DNA of 47,351 bases from Deltaproteobacteria bacterium (GTDB taxonomy: Bacteria > Myxococcota > XYA12-FULL-58-9). Within the stretch, counting starts at the first letter, position 1. Every line of letters starts with the position of its first letter. Of this stretch, positions 35,774-44,224 are shown piece by piece. Position numbers and translations under genes: made by a program. The stretch covers positions 1-47,351 of the forward strand of contig JACRCV010000018.1 in the NCBI GenBank assembly GCA_016218825.1. The letters are read 5' to 3'. The notes under the pieces are model-generated. The model saw nothing but the letters and a program-made list of their open reading frames with translations. It had not been told where the DNA came from and did no database searches.

Positions 35774-37366
35774 TCAGGGAGTCGGGCCGGGCGTGAACAG
35801 CGCCGCCTGCAGCTCGGTCTTGCCGCCGCCGAAGCCGTCGTGGCCGCCGAAGAGGACCGCCATCAGCGGGTAGAGCATCCCGGGATCGGCCTCGAGGGCG
35901 CGCGCCATGCGCTGCAGCTGCGGGTGGCGTCGCGGCACCAGCAGCACGAAACCGCTCCCGAAGCGGCGCGGCGCGAGCGGCAGGCGGCCGTGCTCCACCA
36001 ACGCCACCCGCGTCAGCCGCGACAGCCCCGGGGTCAAGGTCGGCAGCACGTAGCGCCCCGAGGTGAGCAGCGCCTCGATGGCCCGGATGACGCCGCGCTC
36101 GGCGTCGGCCCAGAAGCTCTCGTGAATCGGACGGACGCCCATCAGCCCGGCGACGAACCCGCGCCCGTACTGTCGCACCCGGGAGGCTCCGGCCGCGACC
36201 TGCGACCACACCGCCGCGGCCAGGCGGCGCCGGTAACCGGCAGGCGGCGGCTCGACCGTCAAGCCGAACGCGCGCAACAGGAACTCGCGCTCGTAGCCGT
36301 CCAACACCAACGTCCGCCGGCCGCCGTCCTTGCCGTCGGCGCCGCGCCCCGGAGGCTCGACCGCCCAGAGGACGCCGTCGGTGCAAAGGGAGCGGACCGT
36401 CTGCAGATCGACTTGCGCGCCGGAATCGGTGCGAAACAGCGGCACCCCGGCGAGGAGCTCCAGCCGCCCCGCCTGCAGCGCGTAGCGCAGCAGCAGGCGG
36501 CGGGCGCAGTCCTGATCCGCGACGCTCATCGACCCCAGCAGGGCGGCCAGTCGGACGTACAACGTGTCGCGCACCTCGCGCACCAGGTCGTGGACGACGC
36601 GGAGGTCGACGGCCGGGGCTCGCGCCCGGGCCTTGTCGCGCACCACCGCGAGGTGCACCGCGCCACGCCGCGACGCGGTGTAGACCTCCTTGGCCACGAC
36701 CTCGCCGACGACCACGATGCTGCGGCTCAGGTCAGCATGCCGGGGCAACCCTACCCGGCACGACAGGCGCGGGGTCTCGACGGTCAGCTGCACCAGACAG
36801 TCCGGCAGCGCCGGCCCGCGGCTCGTCGCCCTACCGTCCAAGAAGACCGGGACACTGGCGTAGGCGAGCTTCTCTCGCAGCGCCCGGCGGAGGACGCGCC
36901 GCGACCCGGAGCGAGCGACGGTCAGCACCAGCCCCGGCGACGTCGGCCGGCCGATCACCGCCCCCGGCGCCCTGCCCCTGCAGAAGACGAGGGTCATCGC
37001 TCGATCCGAATCGCTCACACCGAGCGACGCCGTGGGCGCGGCCAAAAGCGCCAGCAGGCCGACGCCGCAGCTCACCTCGAGCTCGACCAGCGCCCGGTGA
37101 CGCGCCGCGACCGCGCAACCGGGATCCGCGAGCACCGCGACCGCTTCGAACGCCCCGGACGGCATCGCGCCGCCCGGGGCCGCGACCCGGACCCGTCGCC
37201 GCCCGAGGTCCACCTGCACCGCGATCGCACCGCTCTGGATCGCAAACCGACAGACCTCGGCCACGGTCGCCACCTCGTCCTCGAGCTGCCGGCCGCAGAG
37301 CTTCTGCACCTCGGCCTCGACGTCGATGCTGAGCAGATCCGCGGCGGTCACCCGGGGCGCGGTCAT
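35774..37366 (-). CDS. Degenerate GHKL-like protein, relative of its upstream neighbour
   Basis: A 530-residue protein. Residues 20-110 parallel the GHKL ATPase domain of the upstream gene: EVCRFAIQSGA (37-47) matches ELAQNARDAKA but lacks the Mg-binding Asn and the Asp, APGGA (63-67) matches DDGHGM without Asp, and SCGVGLLALL (99-108) matches GCFGVGFWSVL. ATP binding is therefore probably lost. The C-terminus (RRFGSGFVLLVPRRHPQLQRMARALEADP) resembles the C-terminal domain of the same neighbour (KRYVAVHWRHPEVQDRLALLASDP). It may be a regulatory partner. Its ATG overlaps the upstream stop (ATGA), so the two are translationally coupled. No transmembrane helix is evident. Confidence 0.85.
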   Translation of the reverse strand: MTAPRVTAADLLSIDVEAEVQKLCGRQLEDEVATVAEVCRFAIQSGAIAVQVDLGRRRVRVAAPGGAMPSGAFEAVAVLADPGCAVAARHRALVELEVSCGVGLLALLAAPTASLGVSDSDRAMTLVFCRGRAPGAVIGRPTSPGLVLTVARSGSRRVLRRALREKLAYASVPVFLDGRATSRGPALPDCLVQLTVETPRLSCRVGLPRHADLSRSIVVVGEVVAKEVYTASRRGAVHLAVVRDKARARAPAVDLRVVHDLVREVRDTLYVRLAALLGSMSVADQDCARRLLLRYALQAGRLELLAGVPLFRTDSGAQVDLQTVRSLCTDGVLWAVEPPGRGADGKDGGRRTLVLDGYEREFLLRAFGLTVEPPPAGYRRRLAAAVWSQVAAGASRVRQYGRGFVAGLMGVRPIHESFWADAERGVIRAIEALLTSGRYVLPTLTPGLSRLTRVALVEHGRLPLAPRRFGSGFVLLVPRRHPQLQRMARALEADPGMLYPLMAVLFGGHDGFGGGKTELQAALFTPGPTP

Positions 37367-40287
37367 CGCCCCCCCCCGAACACCGTCCAGGCGGCCCGCG
37401 CCCGCAGGCGCTCGGCGCCGACCGCCAAGAGCGGCGAGCGGTCCAGGAGCCAGTCGAGAAAGACGAACAGCCCACGCGCCGGATCGGACGCCAACAGCGC
37501 CAAGCGGTCCTGGACCTCGGGGTGGCGCCAATGCACCGCGACGTAGCGTTTGGGCCACGGCGCGCCGGCGGGCAAACGGACGCCGCTCAGGTCGACGTCC
37601 AAGGTCGCGACGGTCTCGAGCCCGGCACACGCCAGGCACCGGACCCCGGGGACCACGTCACGAAGCAGCGCGTTCACCGGCGCCAGCGCGAGGTCGGCAC
37701 GCTCGGCGTCGGCGGCAGTGCGCGCCGCGGGCCGCACCCGATCGATGCCGTCGAGATCGATCGCGCGCCCGAGCACGTCCATCACCTCTTTGAACGCCAC
37801 GTGCGCCGCGTCCAGCACCGGGGTCTTGCGGCGCGCCGCCAACAGCGCCAACTCGGAGTGCCGACGCGACAGGTAGAGCGTCGCCGCCGCGGCGCGGGCC
37901 ATGGTGTCGGCGAGCGACATCGGCGGCCCAAGGAGGGTCGGCAACGCCGGCCGCTGCCAGACATCGGCGATCTTGGACCACACCTCCGGATGCAACACCG
38001 CGTCCTTCAACAACCGGGCGAGCGCGCTCTCCGCCTCGGTCTGACCACCGCGAGCGACGAAGCGTCCGCGCCAAGCCCCGCGCCGCCACCAGGAGAACAA
38101 CGCCGCCACCGCGACGAGACCGCAGAAGACCCCGAGCCGGAGCGGCCAAGCCTTGCCGGTCTCCGCCTCCAGCGCGAGCACCGCCGCCGGTGAGGCGACC
38201 GCAGGCGTCGGTTGCGGCGGCGCCTCGGGCGGCGGTGCCGGGGCGGCCGGCGCCGGCACTGCAGCAGACGCGGCCCGCAGATCTCCCTGGGCGGCGCTCT
38301 GGGAGGACAGTGGGGGGGCGGCCGTAGCCGGGGGCAGCGGCGCGGCGGGCGGCGGCGCCCCGGTCGCATCCACGGCGTGCCAACCGGCGTCGTAGTACTC
38401 GGTCCAGGCGTGCAGCTGCGGCCGGGCGTGGCCGTCTTTGGCGGCGATCCCCAGCACCATGCGGGCCGGGATCCCGGCGCTCTGCAACAACAGCACGTTG
38501 ACGCCGTTCTTGACGTCGCAGTCTCCGGCGCCGGCTTCACTGACCCGGCTCAGCCAATCGGCGTTGTCGGTGGCGTAGCGCGCCGCCATCTGCGGCGAGA
38601 CGTCGTAGGTCAGAAACCGGCGCACGAAGCGCGTCAGGCGCCCGGCACGTTGCCGCCGCGAGCTGCCGGCGCTCTCGGCGACGGCGCGCCGGAGATCCTC
38701 GGGCAGCTGCACCGCCGGCGGAACGACGCGCGGCTCCGGCCCGGCGACGAACGCGCCGGTCACGTACTCGAGGACGCCGGCGTCGCCCTTCGGCAGCTGC
38801 ACCAGCGGCTCGTCGAAGTCGTTGATCTGAAGCCCGTCGACCATCTTGCCGTCGAACCGTACCGAGGCGCGCACCAAGCGATGGCCCGTCGGCACCGGCA
38901 CGACCAACGGCTCGGCGCCGGGCACCACGGTGAGCCACACCCGGACGCAGTGGCGGTCGCACCGATGGGCGGGATACGCCCGGGCCGGGCCGGAGACCCC
39001 ACGGACGAAGCCGTGGACGCGGTCGTAGCGCGACAAGACCAGCGCCGCGAACAGGATCTCCTTCGGGCCATCGTAGGTCAGATCCCAGGCGCCGACCCGC
39101 GGATCCGGCACCTCGACCGTCGCGCCCTCGTAGCCGTTCAGGTTGGTGTACGGCAACAGCTCCGACACCGGAGCCGAGCCGCCCCCGAAGTCGACCGGCG
39201 ACGAGTCACCGCCACCGGGCAGCGCATCGGCGGCGGCGGGCGACGGCGGCCGCGGGTACCCCACCACCACGACGGCGACGGCCATCGCCACCGCCAACCC
39301 GGCGGCGACACCCGCGGCGACGCGCAGCGCCGCGGCGCGAAACGCGGCCGAGAACCTCTTGACGGTTTCCCACGGGGTCTCGGGGCGTGCGGCGCGCGAC
39401 AGCTCGCCCACCAGCCGCGCGAGCTGCGAGCGCGCGACGCGCGTCAGGCGACGGAGCGCTTGACTCGCGACCGGGCGGGAGCGCGACATCACCAGGTCGA
39501 GACGATTGCTGTTGAGGATGATCGCCGGCGCCAACCCCCCGGCCAGTCGCTGGTACACCGGCACCGACGGCGAGGCCTCCAGCTCCTCCAACACCGTGGC
39601 GGTCATCACCAGGAGCCCGGAGGCGTAGAGCTCGACCTTCGGGAGCTCGGCGAGCCCCACCGCGCCCTCGGCGTCCCGGGTCCGAAACGACAGCGACGCG
39701 ACGCCCGGGGCGACGAGCTCCTCGTTGACGCACTTGCCGTTGACCCGCACCCACAGCGGCTCGAGCGGCCGGCCGGCGCGACGCAGGTAACGACAATGCC
39801 GCCGCAACGCCAAGCCGACGTCGGCGGCGAATCGCTTGCCGTCCCCGGCGACGGGCCGCCGCAGGGTCACCCGGGTGCCCACGGTCTTCATCCGGCACGG
39901 GATGACCTCCACGTGATCCAGCGACGCGGACAGCCGCACGCCCCACGGCGCGCCGCGGCTCCGGGACTCGACCTCGATCAACGTCGGGTTGAAGCGCAGC
40001 ACCGACCAGAAGCCGACCCCGAAGCAGCCGGCGGCGTCCGGCTCGTTCTCCTTGCTCGACGCGTACAGCCGGAACAGGTAGGCGCGGGCGTGCGCGAAGT
40101 CCATGCCGTGGCCGTCGTCCTCGAAGCTCAGCCATTCCTCACCGGCCTCTACCCCGGCCAACACCGAGATCTGGCCGGCCTTGGCGTCGCGCGCGTTCTG
40201 CGCCAGCTCGCGGAGAAACACCCACGGGTCCTGCCCGTAGCGGAGCGACTCCTGAACGGCGCGCGCCTTGAAGTCGGTCCTGGCCAT
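37363..40287 (-). CDS. GHKL ATPase fused to periplasmic transglutaminase
   Basis: A 974-residue protein with a rare architecture. Residues 1-120 are an Hsp90/MORC-type GHKL ATPase: ELAQNARDA (E27, N31, D34), DDGHGM (57-62) and GCFGVGF (87-93), all intact. A transmembrane helix follows (about 319-343). Residues 550-645 are a transglutaminase-like domain with the triad C589 (GDCD), H625 (HAWTEYY) and D639 (DATG). A Pro/Ala linker (645-705) leads to a second helix (about 714-733) and a 240-residue C-terminal domain shared with the downstream gene. With two helices, the ATPase and C-terminal domains should be cytoplasmic and the transglutaminase periplasmic. TGGAG lies 5 nt before the ATG. It is first in a four-gene operon. 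Confidence 0.92.
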   Translation of the reverse strand: MARTDFKARAVQESLRYGQDPWVFLRELAQNARDAKAGQISVLAGVEAGEEWLSFEDDGHGMDFAHARAYLFRLYASSKENEPDAAGCFGVGFWSVLRFNPTLIEVESRSRGAPWGVRLSASLDHVEVIPCRMKTVGTRVTLRRPVAGDGKRFAADVGLALRRHCRYLRRAGRPLEPLWVRVNGKCVNEELVAPGVASLSFRTRDAEGAVGLAELPKVELYASGLLVMTATVLEELEASPSVPVYQRLAGGLAPAIILNSNRLDLVMSRSRPVASQALRRLTRVARSQLARLVGELSRAARPETPWETVKRFSAAFRAAALRVAAGVAAGLAVAMAVAVVVVGYPRPPSPAAADALPGGGDSSPVDFGGGSAPVSELLPYTNLNGYEGATVEVPDPRVGAWDLTYDGPKEILFAALVLSRYDRVHGFVRGVSGPARAYPAHRCDRHCVRVWLTVVPGAEPLVVPVPTGHRLVRASVRFDGKMVDGLQINDFDEPLVQLPKGDAGVLEYVTGAFVAGPEPRVVPPAVQLPEDLRRAVAESAGSSRRQRAGRLTRFVRRFLTYDVSPQMAARYATDNADWLSRVSEAGAGDCDVKNGVNVLLLQSAGIPARMVLGIAAKDGHARPQLHAWTEYYDAGWHAVDATGAPPPAAPLPPATAAPPLSSQSAAQGDLRAASAAVPAPAAPAPPPEAPPQPTPAVASPAAVLALEAETGKAWPLRLGVFCGLVAVAALFSWWRRGAWRGRFVARGGQTEAESALARLLKDAVLHPEVWSKIADVWQRPALPTLLGPPMSLADTMARAAAATLYLSRRHSELALLAARRKTPVLDAAHVAFKEVMDVLGRAIDLDGIDRVRPAARTAADAERADLALAPVNALLRDVVPGVRCLACAGLETVATLDVDLSGVRLPAGAPWPKRYVAVHWRHPEVQDRLALLASDPARGLFVFLDWLLDRSPLLAVGAERLRARAAWTVFGGGR

Positions 40288-40324
40288 GAAGCTCCAGCGG
40301 GCTCACCCGATTCAGTGCCGCTTC

Positions 40325-40353
40325 AGTGTACCAAATCCGGCGGACATTGCCGG
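40325..40353 (-). promoter_or_regulatory. Promoter for the GHKL-transglutaminase operon
   Basis: On the minus strand CCGGCA (40353-40348) and TACACT (40330-40325) are 17 nt apart; the -10 matches four of six consensus bases and is preceded by GG. The predicted leader is about 30 nt. A CCGGCGG direct repeat overlaps the -35 and spacer. Confidence 0.4.
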
Positions 40354-40393
40354 CGGCAGTGCCCGAAAGCGGTCGCCCTGCGCCGGGCCGCGC

Positions 40394-41128
40394 TCAGATG
40401 GCCGGCAGGGCGCCGTACTGAGCAGTGAGGCGGCGATAGCGCTCGGTGATCTTCGCGGCATAGAAGTCGACGACGTCGCTCGGCAGGCGGCCGTGCTGGC
40501 GCAAGATGTAGCGCGTCGCCTTCGGACCGCGGTTGTAGGCGGTCAGCGCCACCTCGAGACGGGGGAACTCGTGCCGCAGGTGATCGAAGTAGCGCGCCCC
40601 GAGCCGGACGTTCAAGACCGGATCGAAGCTGTGGCTGTCGGGCCAGTCGAGGTTGGTCTCGGCGGCGGTCCACAGCGCGGTCTCCGGCATGATCTGCATC
40701 AGGCCTTCGGCGCCGCGCGGCGAGATCGCGAGGTGGTCGTAGTAGCTCTCGACGTGGATGATCGCCAGAAACAGCAGCGGGTCGAAGCCCAAGCGCGTCG
40801 CTTCGTCACACAGCGCCTGCGCCACCCGCAGGCCGTCCCGCTCGCCCAAGGTCCGGGCGTGCTGCAGGAGCTCGGCGGCGACCGCGTCCTGGCGATTGAG
40901 CACCACGACCGGTCGCGGCAGGACCACCTCGAGCCCGGCGGCGAACTCGCCCGGATCTCGCGGCGCCCACGCGCCCACTCGGGAGCGCGCCCGCAACAGC
41001 CCGGCGACCTCGTCGGCGACCGCGTGCGGCGTCGACGCGACCGCCAGAGCGCCGACCGCCAGCGCCAGCCCGGCCCTCGCCCAAAACGGCAAGAACCGCC
41101 CGTCGCCGCTCGTTGCCCGTCGCGTCAT
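40394..41128 (-). CDS. Secreted lytic transglycosylase (Slt type)
   Basis: A 244-residue protein with a twin-basic N-terminus and signal peptide (MTRRATSGDGR, then FWARAGLALAVGALAVAS). The catalytic domain (about 100-240) has HVESYYD (catalytic Glu), SPRGAEGLMQIMPETA, RYFDHLRHEF and LTAYNRGP, the signature of Slt70-like glycan-strand lyases. GGGAG lies 5-6 nt before the ATG at 41128; an ATG at 41173 would put 15 residues before the twin-Arg. It lies 107 nt upstream of the GHKL-transglutaminase gene, which has its own promoter. The 238 nt upstream (41129-41366) hold no gene I can identify. Confidence 0.92.
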   Translation of the reverse strand: MTRRATSGDGRFLPFWARAGLALAVGALAVASTPHAVADEVAGLLRARSRVGAWAPRDPGEFAAGLEVVLPRPVVVLNRQDAVAAELLQHARTLGERDGLRVAQALCDEATRLGFDPLLFLAIIHVESYYDHLAISPRGAEGLMQIMPETALWTAAETNLDWPDSHSFDPVLNVRLGARYFDHLRHEFPRLEVALTAYNRGPKATRYILRQHGRLPSDVVDFYAAKITERYRRLTAQYGALPAI

Positions 41129-41366
41129 CCCGCTCTCCCTACCTGCTTCGGAAACGACCTTGTCGCTGCCCATGATATTGGACGCCCCGTGCTCTACACG
41201 CTTCACCCACGGGGTGGGATACAAACCCACGCGCCCATACCACACCGATCCGACATCCGACAGGGATCACGAACCAGGAGGAAAACAGACCCACGTACAG
41301 AACGTTACCGGGACTGGTCGAGGGGGTGTCCTATTGGCGCAGCACTAGCGGCCCCCACAGCGAGCG

Positions 41367-42179
41367 CTACCAGCGACCGCCGAAGCTCAAGCCCGGCATC
41401 GGTTGCGCCATGCGGACGCGATCGTGGGGAAAGTAGATCGCCTCGATCGCCAACGCAGGGGCGATGGCGACCGGCCCCGCCAAGAGCTCCAGAGCAAGGG
41501 AGGCCCCCCCCGACACGACGTTGACGCCATCCTTGCGGACGACGTCGGCGCCGCTCCGCACTTCCTTGGACTCGGCGGTCACGCGGTAGAAACGAGAGAA
41601 CGGCGTCAGCGTCACCGCGAACCACGACGCCGGGCGGTACGAGACCGGCAGCTCGAGCTCGGCGCCCATCGCTTTGGTCGCCAAGCGCCAGGCACCGTCC
41701 GCTGCCTGGTCGCCGCTCTTCAGGCTGGCGCTCGCGTACGCGCCGCGCGCCGCGACGTCCATCGACACGCCGTGCGCCTCTTGACGCAACAGGCCGCGCC
41801 GCACCCCGAGCCGACCGCCGATGGGCACCGGGATCAAGAACGGGATGGCGCTCGCCCACAACAGACTCGCCTCGACCGCGAGCTCGTGGGCCACGTGAAA
41901 CTGGCCGTCGATCGATTCGCCGAACCAGACGTTCTTGGCGGCGTCCTCCGGCCGGCTCACCGCGAGCCCGTTCGTCAACACCCGCCCGAGCTCCAGCGAG
42001 ACCCCCATCGCGTTGCCGCGACTCTCGAGCTCGCCCGCGGGGCGATAGGTGTTGGCGCCGGCGACCAGCGGGATGCAGCCGGCAGGAAAGACGAGCAGAG
42101 CCGCCGCGAACGTCGCGCCCAGCCACGATCGCGCTCGCGCCGTCTCACGGTGCTCCGCGAGCAACGGGTCGGATGCCAT
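41367..42179 (-). CDS. Uncharacterised beta-rich lipoprotein
   Basis: A 270-residue protein. A hydrophobic segment (FAAALLVFPAGC) ends in a lipobox with Cys35, after an unusually long polar N-terminus. The mature part consists of amphipathic strands separated by short turns and ends SFGGRW with a terminal aromatic residue, which resembles a small outer-membrane barrel; barrel and lipidation are not usually combined, so the assignment is uncertain. GAGGAGGGTGGG precedes the ATG at 42179. A start nearer the signal peptide has no good Met. Confidence 0.75.
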   Translation of the reverse strand: MASDPLLAEHRETARARSWLGATFAAALLVFPAGCIPLVAGANTYRPAGELESRGNAMGVSLELGRVLTNGLAVSRPEDAAKNVWFGESIDGQFHVAHELAVEASLLWASAIPFLIPVPIGGRLGVRRGLLRQEAHGVSMDVAARGAYASASLKSGDQAADGAWRLATKAMGAELELPVSYRPASWFAVTLTPFSRFYRVTAESKEVRSGADVVRKDGVNVVSGGASLALELLAGPVAIAPALAIEAIYFPHDRVRMAQPMPGLSFGGRW

Positions 42180-42225
42180 CCCACCCTCCTCGGATCGATG
42201 CCCAGGAACGCTCGGCGGTACGGGT

Positions 42226-42639
42226 CTACGACTGCGCGTCGGACGCGGTCGTCTTCGTCGACTTCTTCAAGCCGTCGACCTTCTTGCGCAGCGACGCCAC
42301 CTGGGCCTCGAGGTCTTTCAGGTCACTCTTGGTGACGATCGGCAGGTTGCCGATGACCCGCTGCACGGTCACTTCCACGCGTCGCTCGACCTCGCCCTTC
42401 GCGTCGTTCAAGGCCGACACCGTGTCGCTGTGCCGCACGCGATCCCAGAGGTTGTTGGCCTTCATCCGGCCGAGCATCTCGTCGAGGCGCTTCTTCACCT
42501 CCGCCGGCGCCAAGCCCCGATCTTCGATCAGGTGCCGCACCGTCTGGGCGACCCCGTCCTCGGCGTCCATCATCTCGCGCGCCTTCTTCTGCAGACTGTG
42601 AAACAGCTCCTCCGCCCGCTCGCGTGCCTTGTTTGCCAT
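42226..42639 (-). CDS. Phasin-like coiled-coil protein
   Basis: A 137-residue, highly charged helical protein. The N-terminal helix (ERAEELFHSLQKKAREMM) is amphipathic. The C-terminal SKSDLKDLEAQVASLRKK-type heptads (here TKSDLKDLEAQVASLRKKV) resemble PHA-granule phasins and related coiled coils. No phaC or phaZ is nearby, so it may be a structural or membrane-associated coiled-coil protein instead. It lies 46 nt upstream of the lipoprotein gene. Confidence 0.75.
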   Translation of the reverse strand: MANKARERAEELFHSLQKKAREMMDAEDGVAQTVRHLIEDRGLAPAEVKKRLDEMLGRMKANNLWDRVRHSDTVSALNDAKGEVERRVEVTVQRVIGNLPIVTKSDLKDLEAQVASLRKKVDGLKKSTKTTASDAQS

Positions 42640-42745
42640 CGATATTCCGCTCTCCCGCGCCGATTGTCGCGCCGCTAGGCCGGCGTCAGACTCCTAGCGG
42701 CATCCCGTGAAATCCGGCGGAGACATAACACAGCGCGTCATGCTG

Positions 42746-44224
42746 TCAAGAACAACGAGGCGCGCCGGTCTGGCGGCTTCGGTCGACACCTCGGCGCCGG
42801 GCACGGCAGCGAACGGTCGCCGCCACGACCCCGAGGGCAGCGGTTGCGACCGGCGTGCCGAGCCCCGGGGCGTGACAGGCACAGCCACCGACCAGGACAT
42901 CGTGGTCCGCCGCCGCGCCCGTCGCGTCACCGCCGGCCGGTGCTTCTCCGCCCGGGCCCGCGTCACCCGGCGGTGGTCCGCCGTCCGCGCCGCCGTCGCC
43001 GCGCCTGCCGTCCGCCGCCGGCCCGCTGTCGATGCTCCAGGCGTTGTGGGTGCAGATCCCGACCGCCCCGGTCCCGCCGCAGTACAGCGAAGCGCACTCG
43101 AGGCTGTGGGTACACGGTTGACCGTCGGCCGCCGGGCCGGGCGGCCGACAGAGCCCGGGGTTGCCGGCGCCGGCGCCGCCATGGCAGATCGTGCCGGGCA
43201 CGGCGCTGCAGTGGGAGTCTTGCACGCAGGTTCGCCGACAGCGGAACTTCCCGTCCAGGTCCCGCACGCAGTACCAGTTGGTCCCACCGCAGTCGGCGTC
43301 GAGCACACAGTCTGCGTAGCCGACGTGACACAGCGCGCCGCGCGTGGCCATCACGTCTTGGCGACAGTAGGCCGCCGCCGGACAATTGGGACTGGAGACG
43401 TTGCAGCTCTGGGTGCAGAACCCCGGCGCGGTGCCGGGCGCCTGGTCGAGGCCGGTGTAGCACGCGCCGCTCGAGCAGTCGGCGCTCGCGAAACACGCAC
43501 CGCCGAAGCCCACGGCACCGGTGACGCAATCGGGCGGCACACAATGGGTGCGCACGTCGGTGCCGCCGAAGTAGCCCCCCATGAACAACGGGCAGTCACC
43601 GTCCGTGCTGCACAGGGTGGCCGCGGCCGGATACAGGTAACAGACGCCGCGGATGTCGTCGTCGCTCAGGGTGCGGTCGAGGGTGAGCCCCTCGCTGTAC
43701 CCCCAGTACATCGTCGCCTCGGGAGACGGGCCGTGCGCCAGACCCACGACGTGCCCGAGCTCGTGGGTGAGGACGCTCAGGACGTCGTAGGCCTCGGGGT
43801 CGCCGTTCGTGGCCCAGACGAAGTCCTGCTCGTTCACGGTGATGTCGGCGTCGAGCCACTGCTGGGGCGACACCCCGGTGTCGCGGCGTTGCTCGGTGAG
43901 CGCCACGACCCCGGCGGGGCCGGTCCAAGAAGTCAGAAAGGAGATCCGGTTGACGCCGTCGTTCGTCGAGCCGCCGGTCGACGACAGCCCGGCGTCCACG
44001 AAGCCAAAGGCGGCGCACGCCGGCTGCCCCCACGCCGTGAGGGCGGCGCGGATCGCGACCAGATCGCTGCCGTCAGTGATGCCGCCGGCCCCGTCCGCTT
44101 GGATCGAGATCGACACCGCAGCGGACGGCCACTTGATGGGCGCCAAGGTCAATGGATCGCGGATCACCGCAAAGCCGGCACACGGGAGGGCCAGCCCGAT
44201 CAGGCACAGGCGCGAGGCGCTCAC
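42746..44224 (-). CDS. Secreted matrixin metalloprotease with MYXO-CTERM-like tail
   Basis: A 492-residue protein with an N-terminal signal (RLCLIGLALPCAGFAV). The zinc site HELGHVVGLAH is at 154-164 (HExxHxxGxxH) with a Met-turn near M172 (TMYWGY). Residues 205-400 are a Cys-rich region with about 28 cysteines in EGF/'CxxDxxC'-like spacing. The C-terminus has an Asp/Gly/Pro linker, then GGCACHAPG, a hydrophobic run (VATAALGVVAATV) and RCRARRRG, matching the MYXO-CTERM sorting pattern, with 13 extra residues after it. It starts at GTG 44224, overlapping the previous stop (GTGA), so the two are coupled. Confidence 0.93.
   Translation of the reverse strand: MSASRLCLIGLALPCAGFAVIRDPLTLAPIKWPSAAVSISIQADGAGGITDGSDLVAIRAALTAWGQPACAAFGFVDAGLSSTGGSTNDGVNRISFLTSWTGPAGVVALTEQRRDTGVSPQQWLDADITVNEQDFVWATNGDPEAYDVLSVLTHELGHVVGLAHGPSPEATMYWGYSEGLTLDRTLSDDDIRGVCYLYPAAATLCSTDGDCPLFMGGYFGGTDVRTHCVPPDCVTGAVGFGGACFASADCSSGACYTGLDQAPGTAPGFCTQSCNVSSPNCPAAAYCRQDVMATRGALCHVGYADCVLDADCGGTNWYCVRDLDGKFRCRRTCVQDSHCSAVPGTICHGGAGAGNPGLCRPPGPAADGQPCTHSLECASLYCGGTGAVGICTHNAWSIDSGPAADGRRGDGGADGGPPPGDAGPGGEAPAGGDATGAAADHDVLVGGCACHAPGLGTPVATAALGVVAATVRCRARRRGVDRSRQTGAPRCS

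Noticed and set aside
38212-40428. Long plus-strand frame opposite the GHKL-transglutaminase gene
   Set aside because: His/Arg/Gln-rich with no motif, while the minus strand has intact ATPase and transglutaminase signatures.
41129-41366. AGGAGG-like site (plus strand) suggesting a small gene before the lipoprotein gene's 3' end
   Set aside because: No start codon at proper distance; the next GTG frame is short and antisense to the lipoprotein gene.
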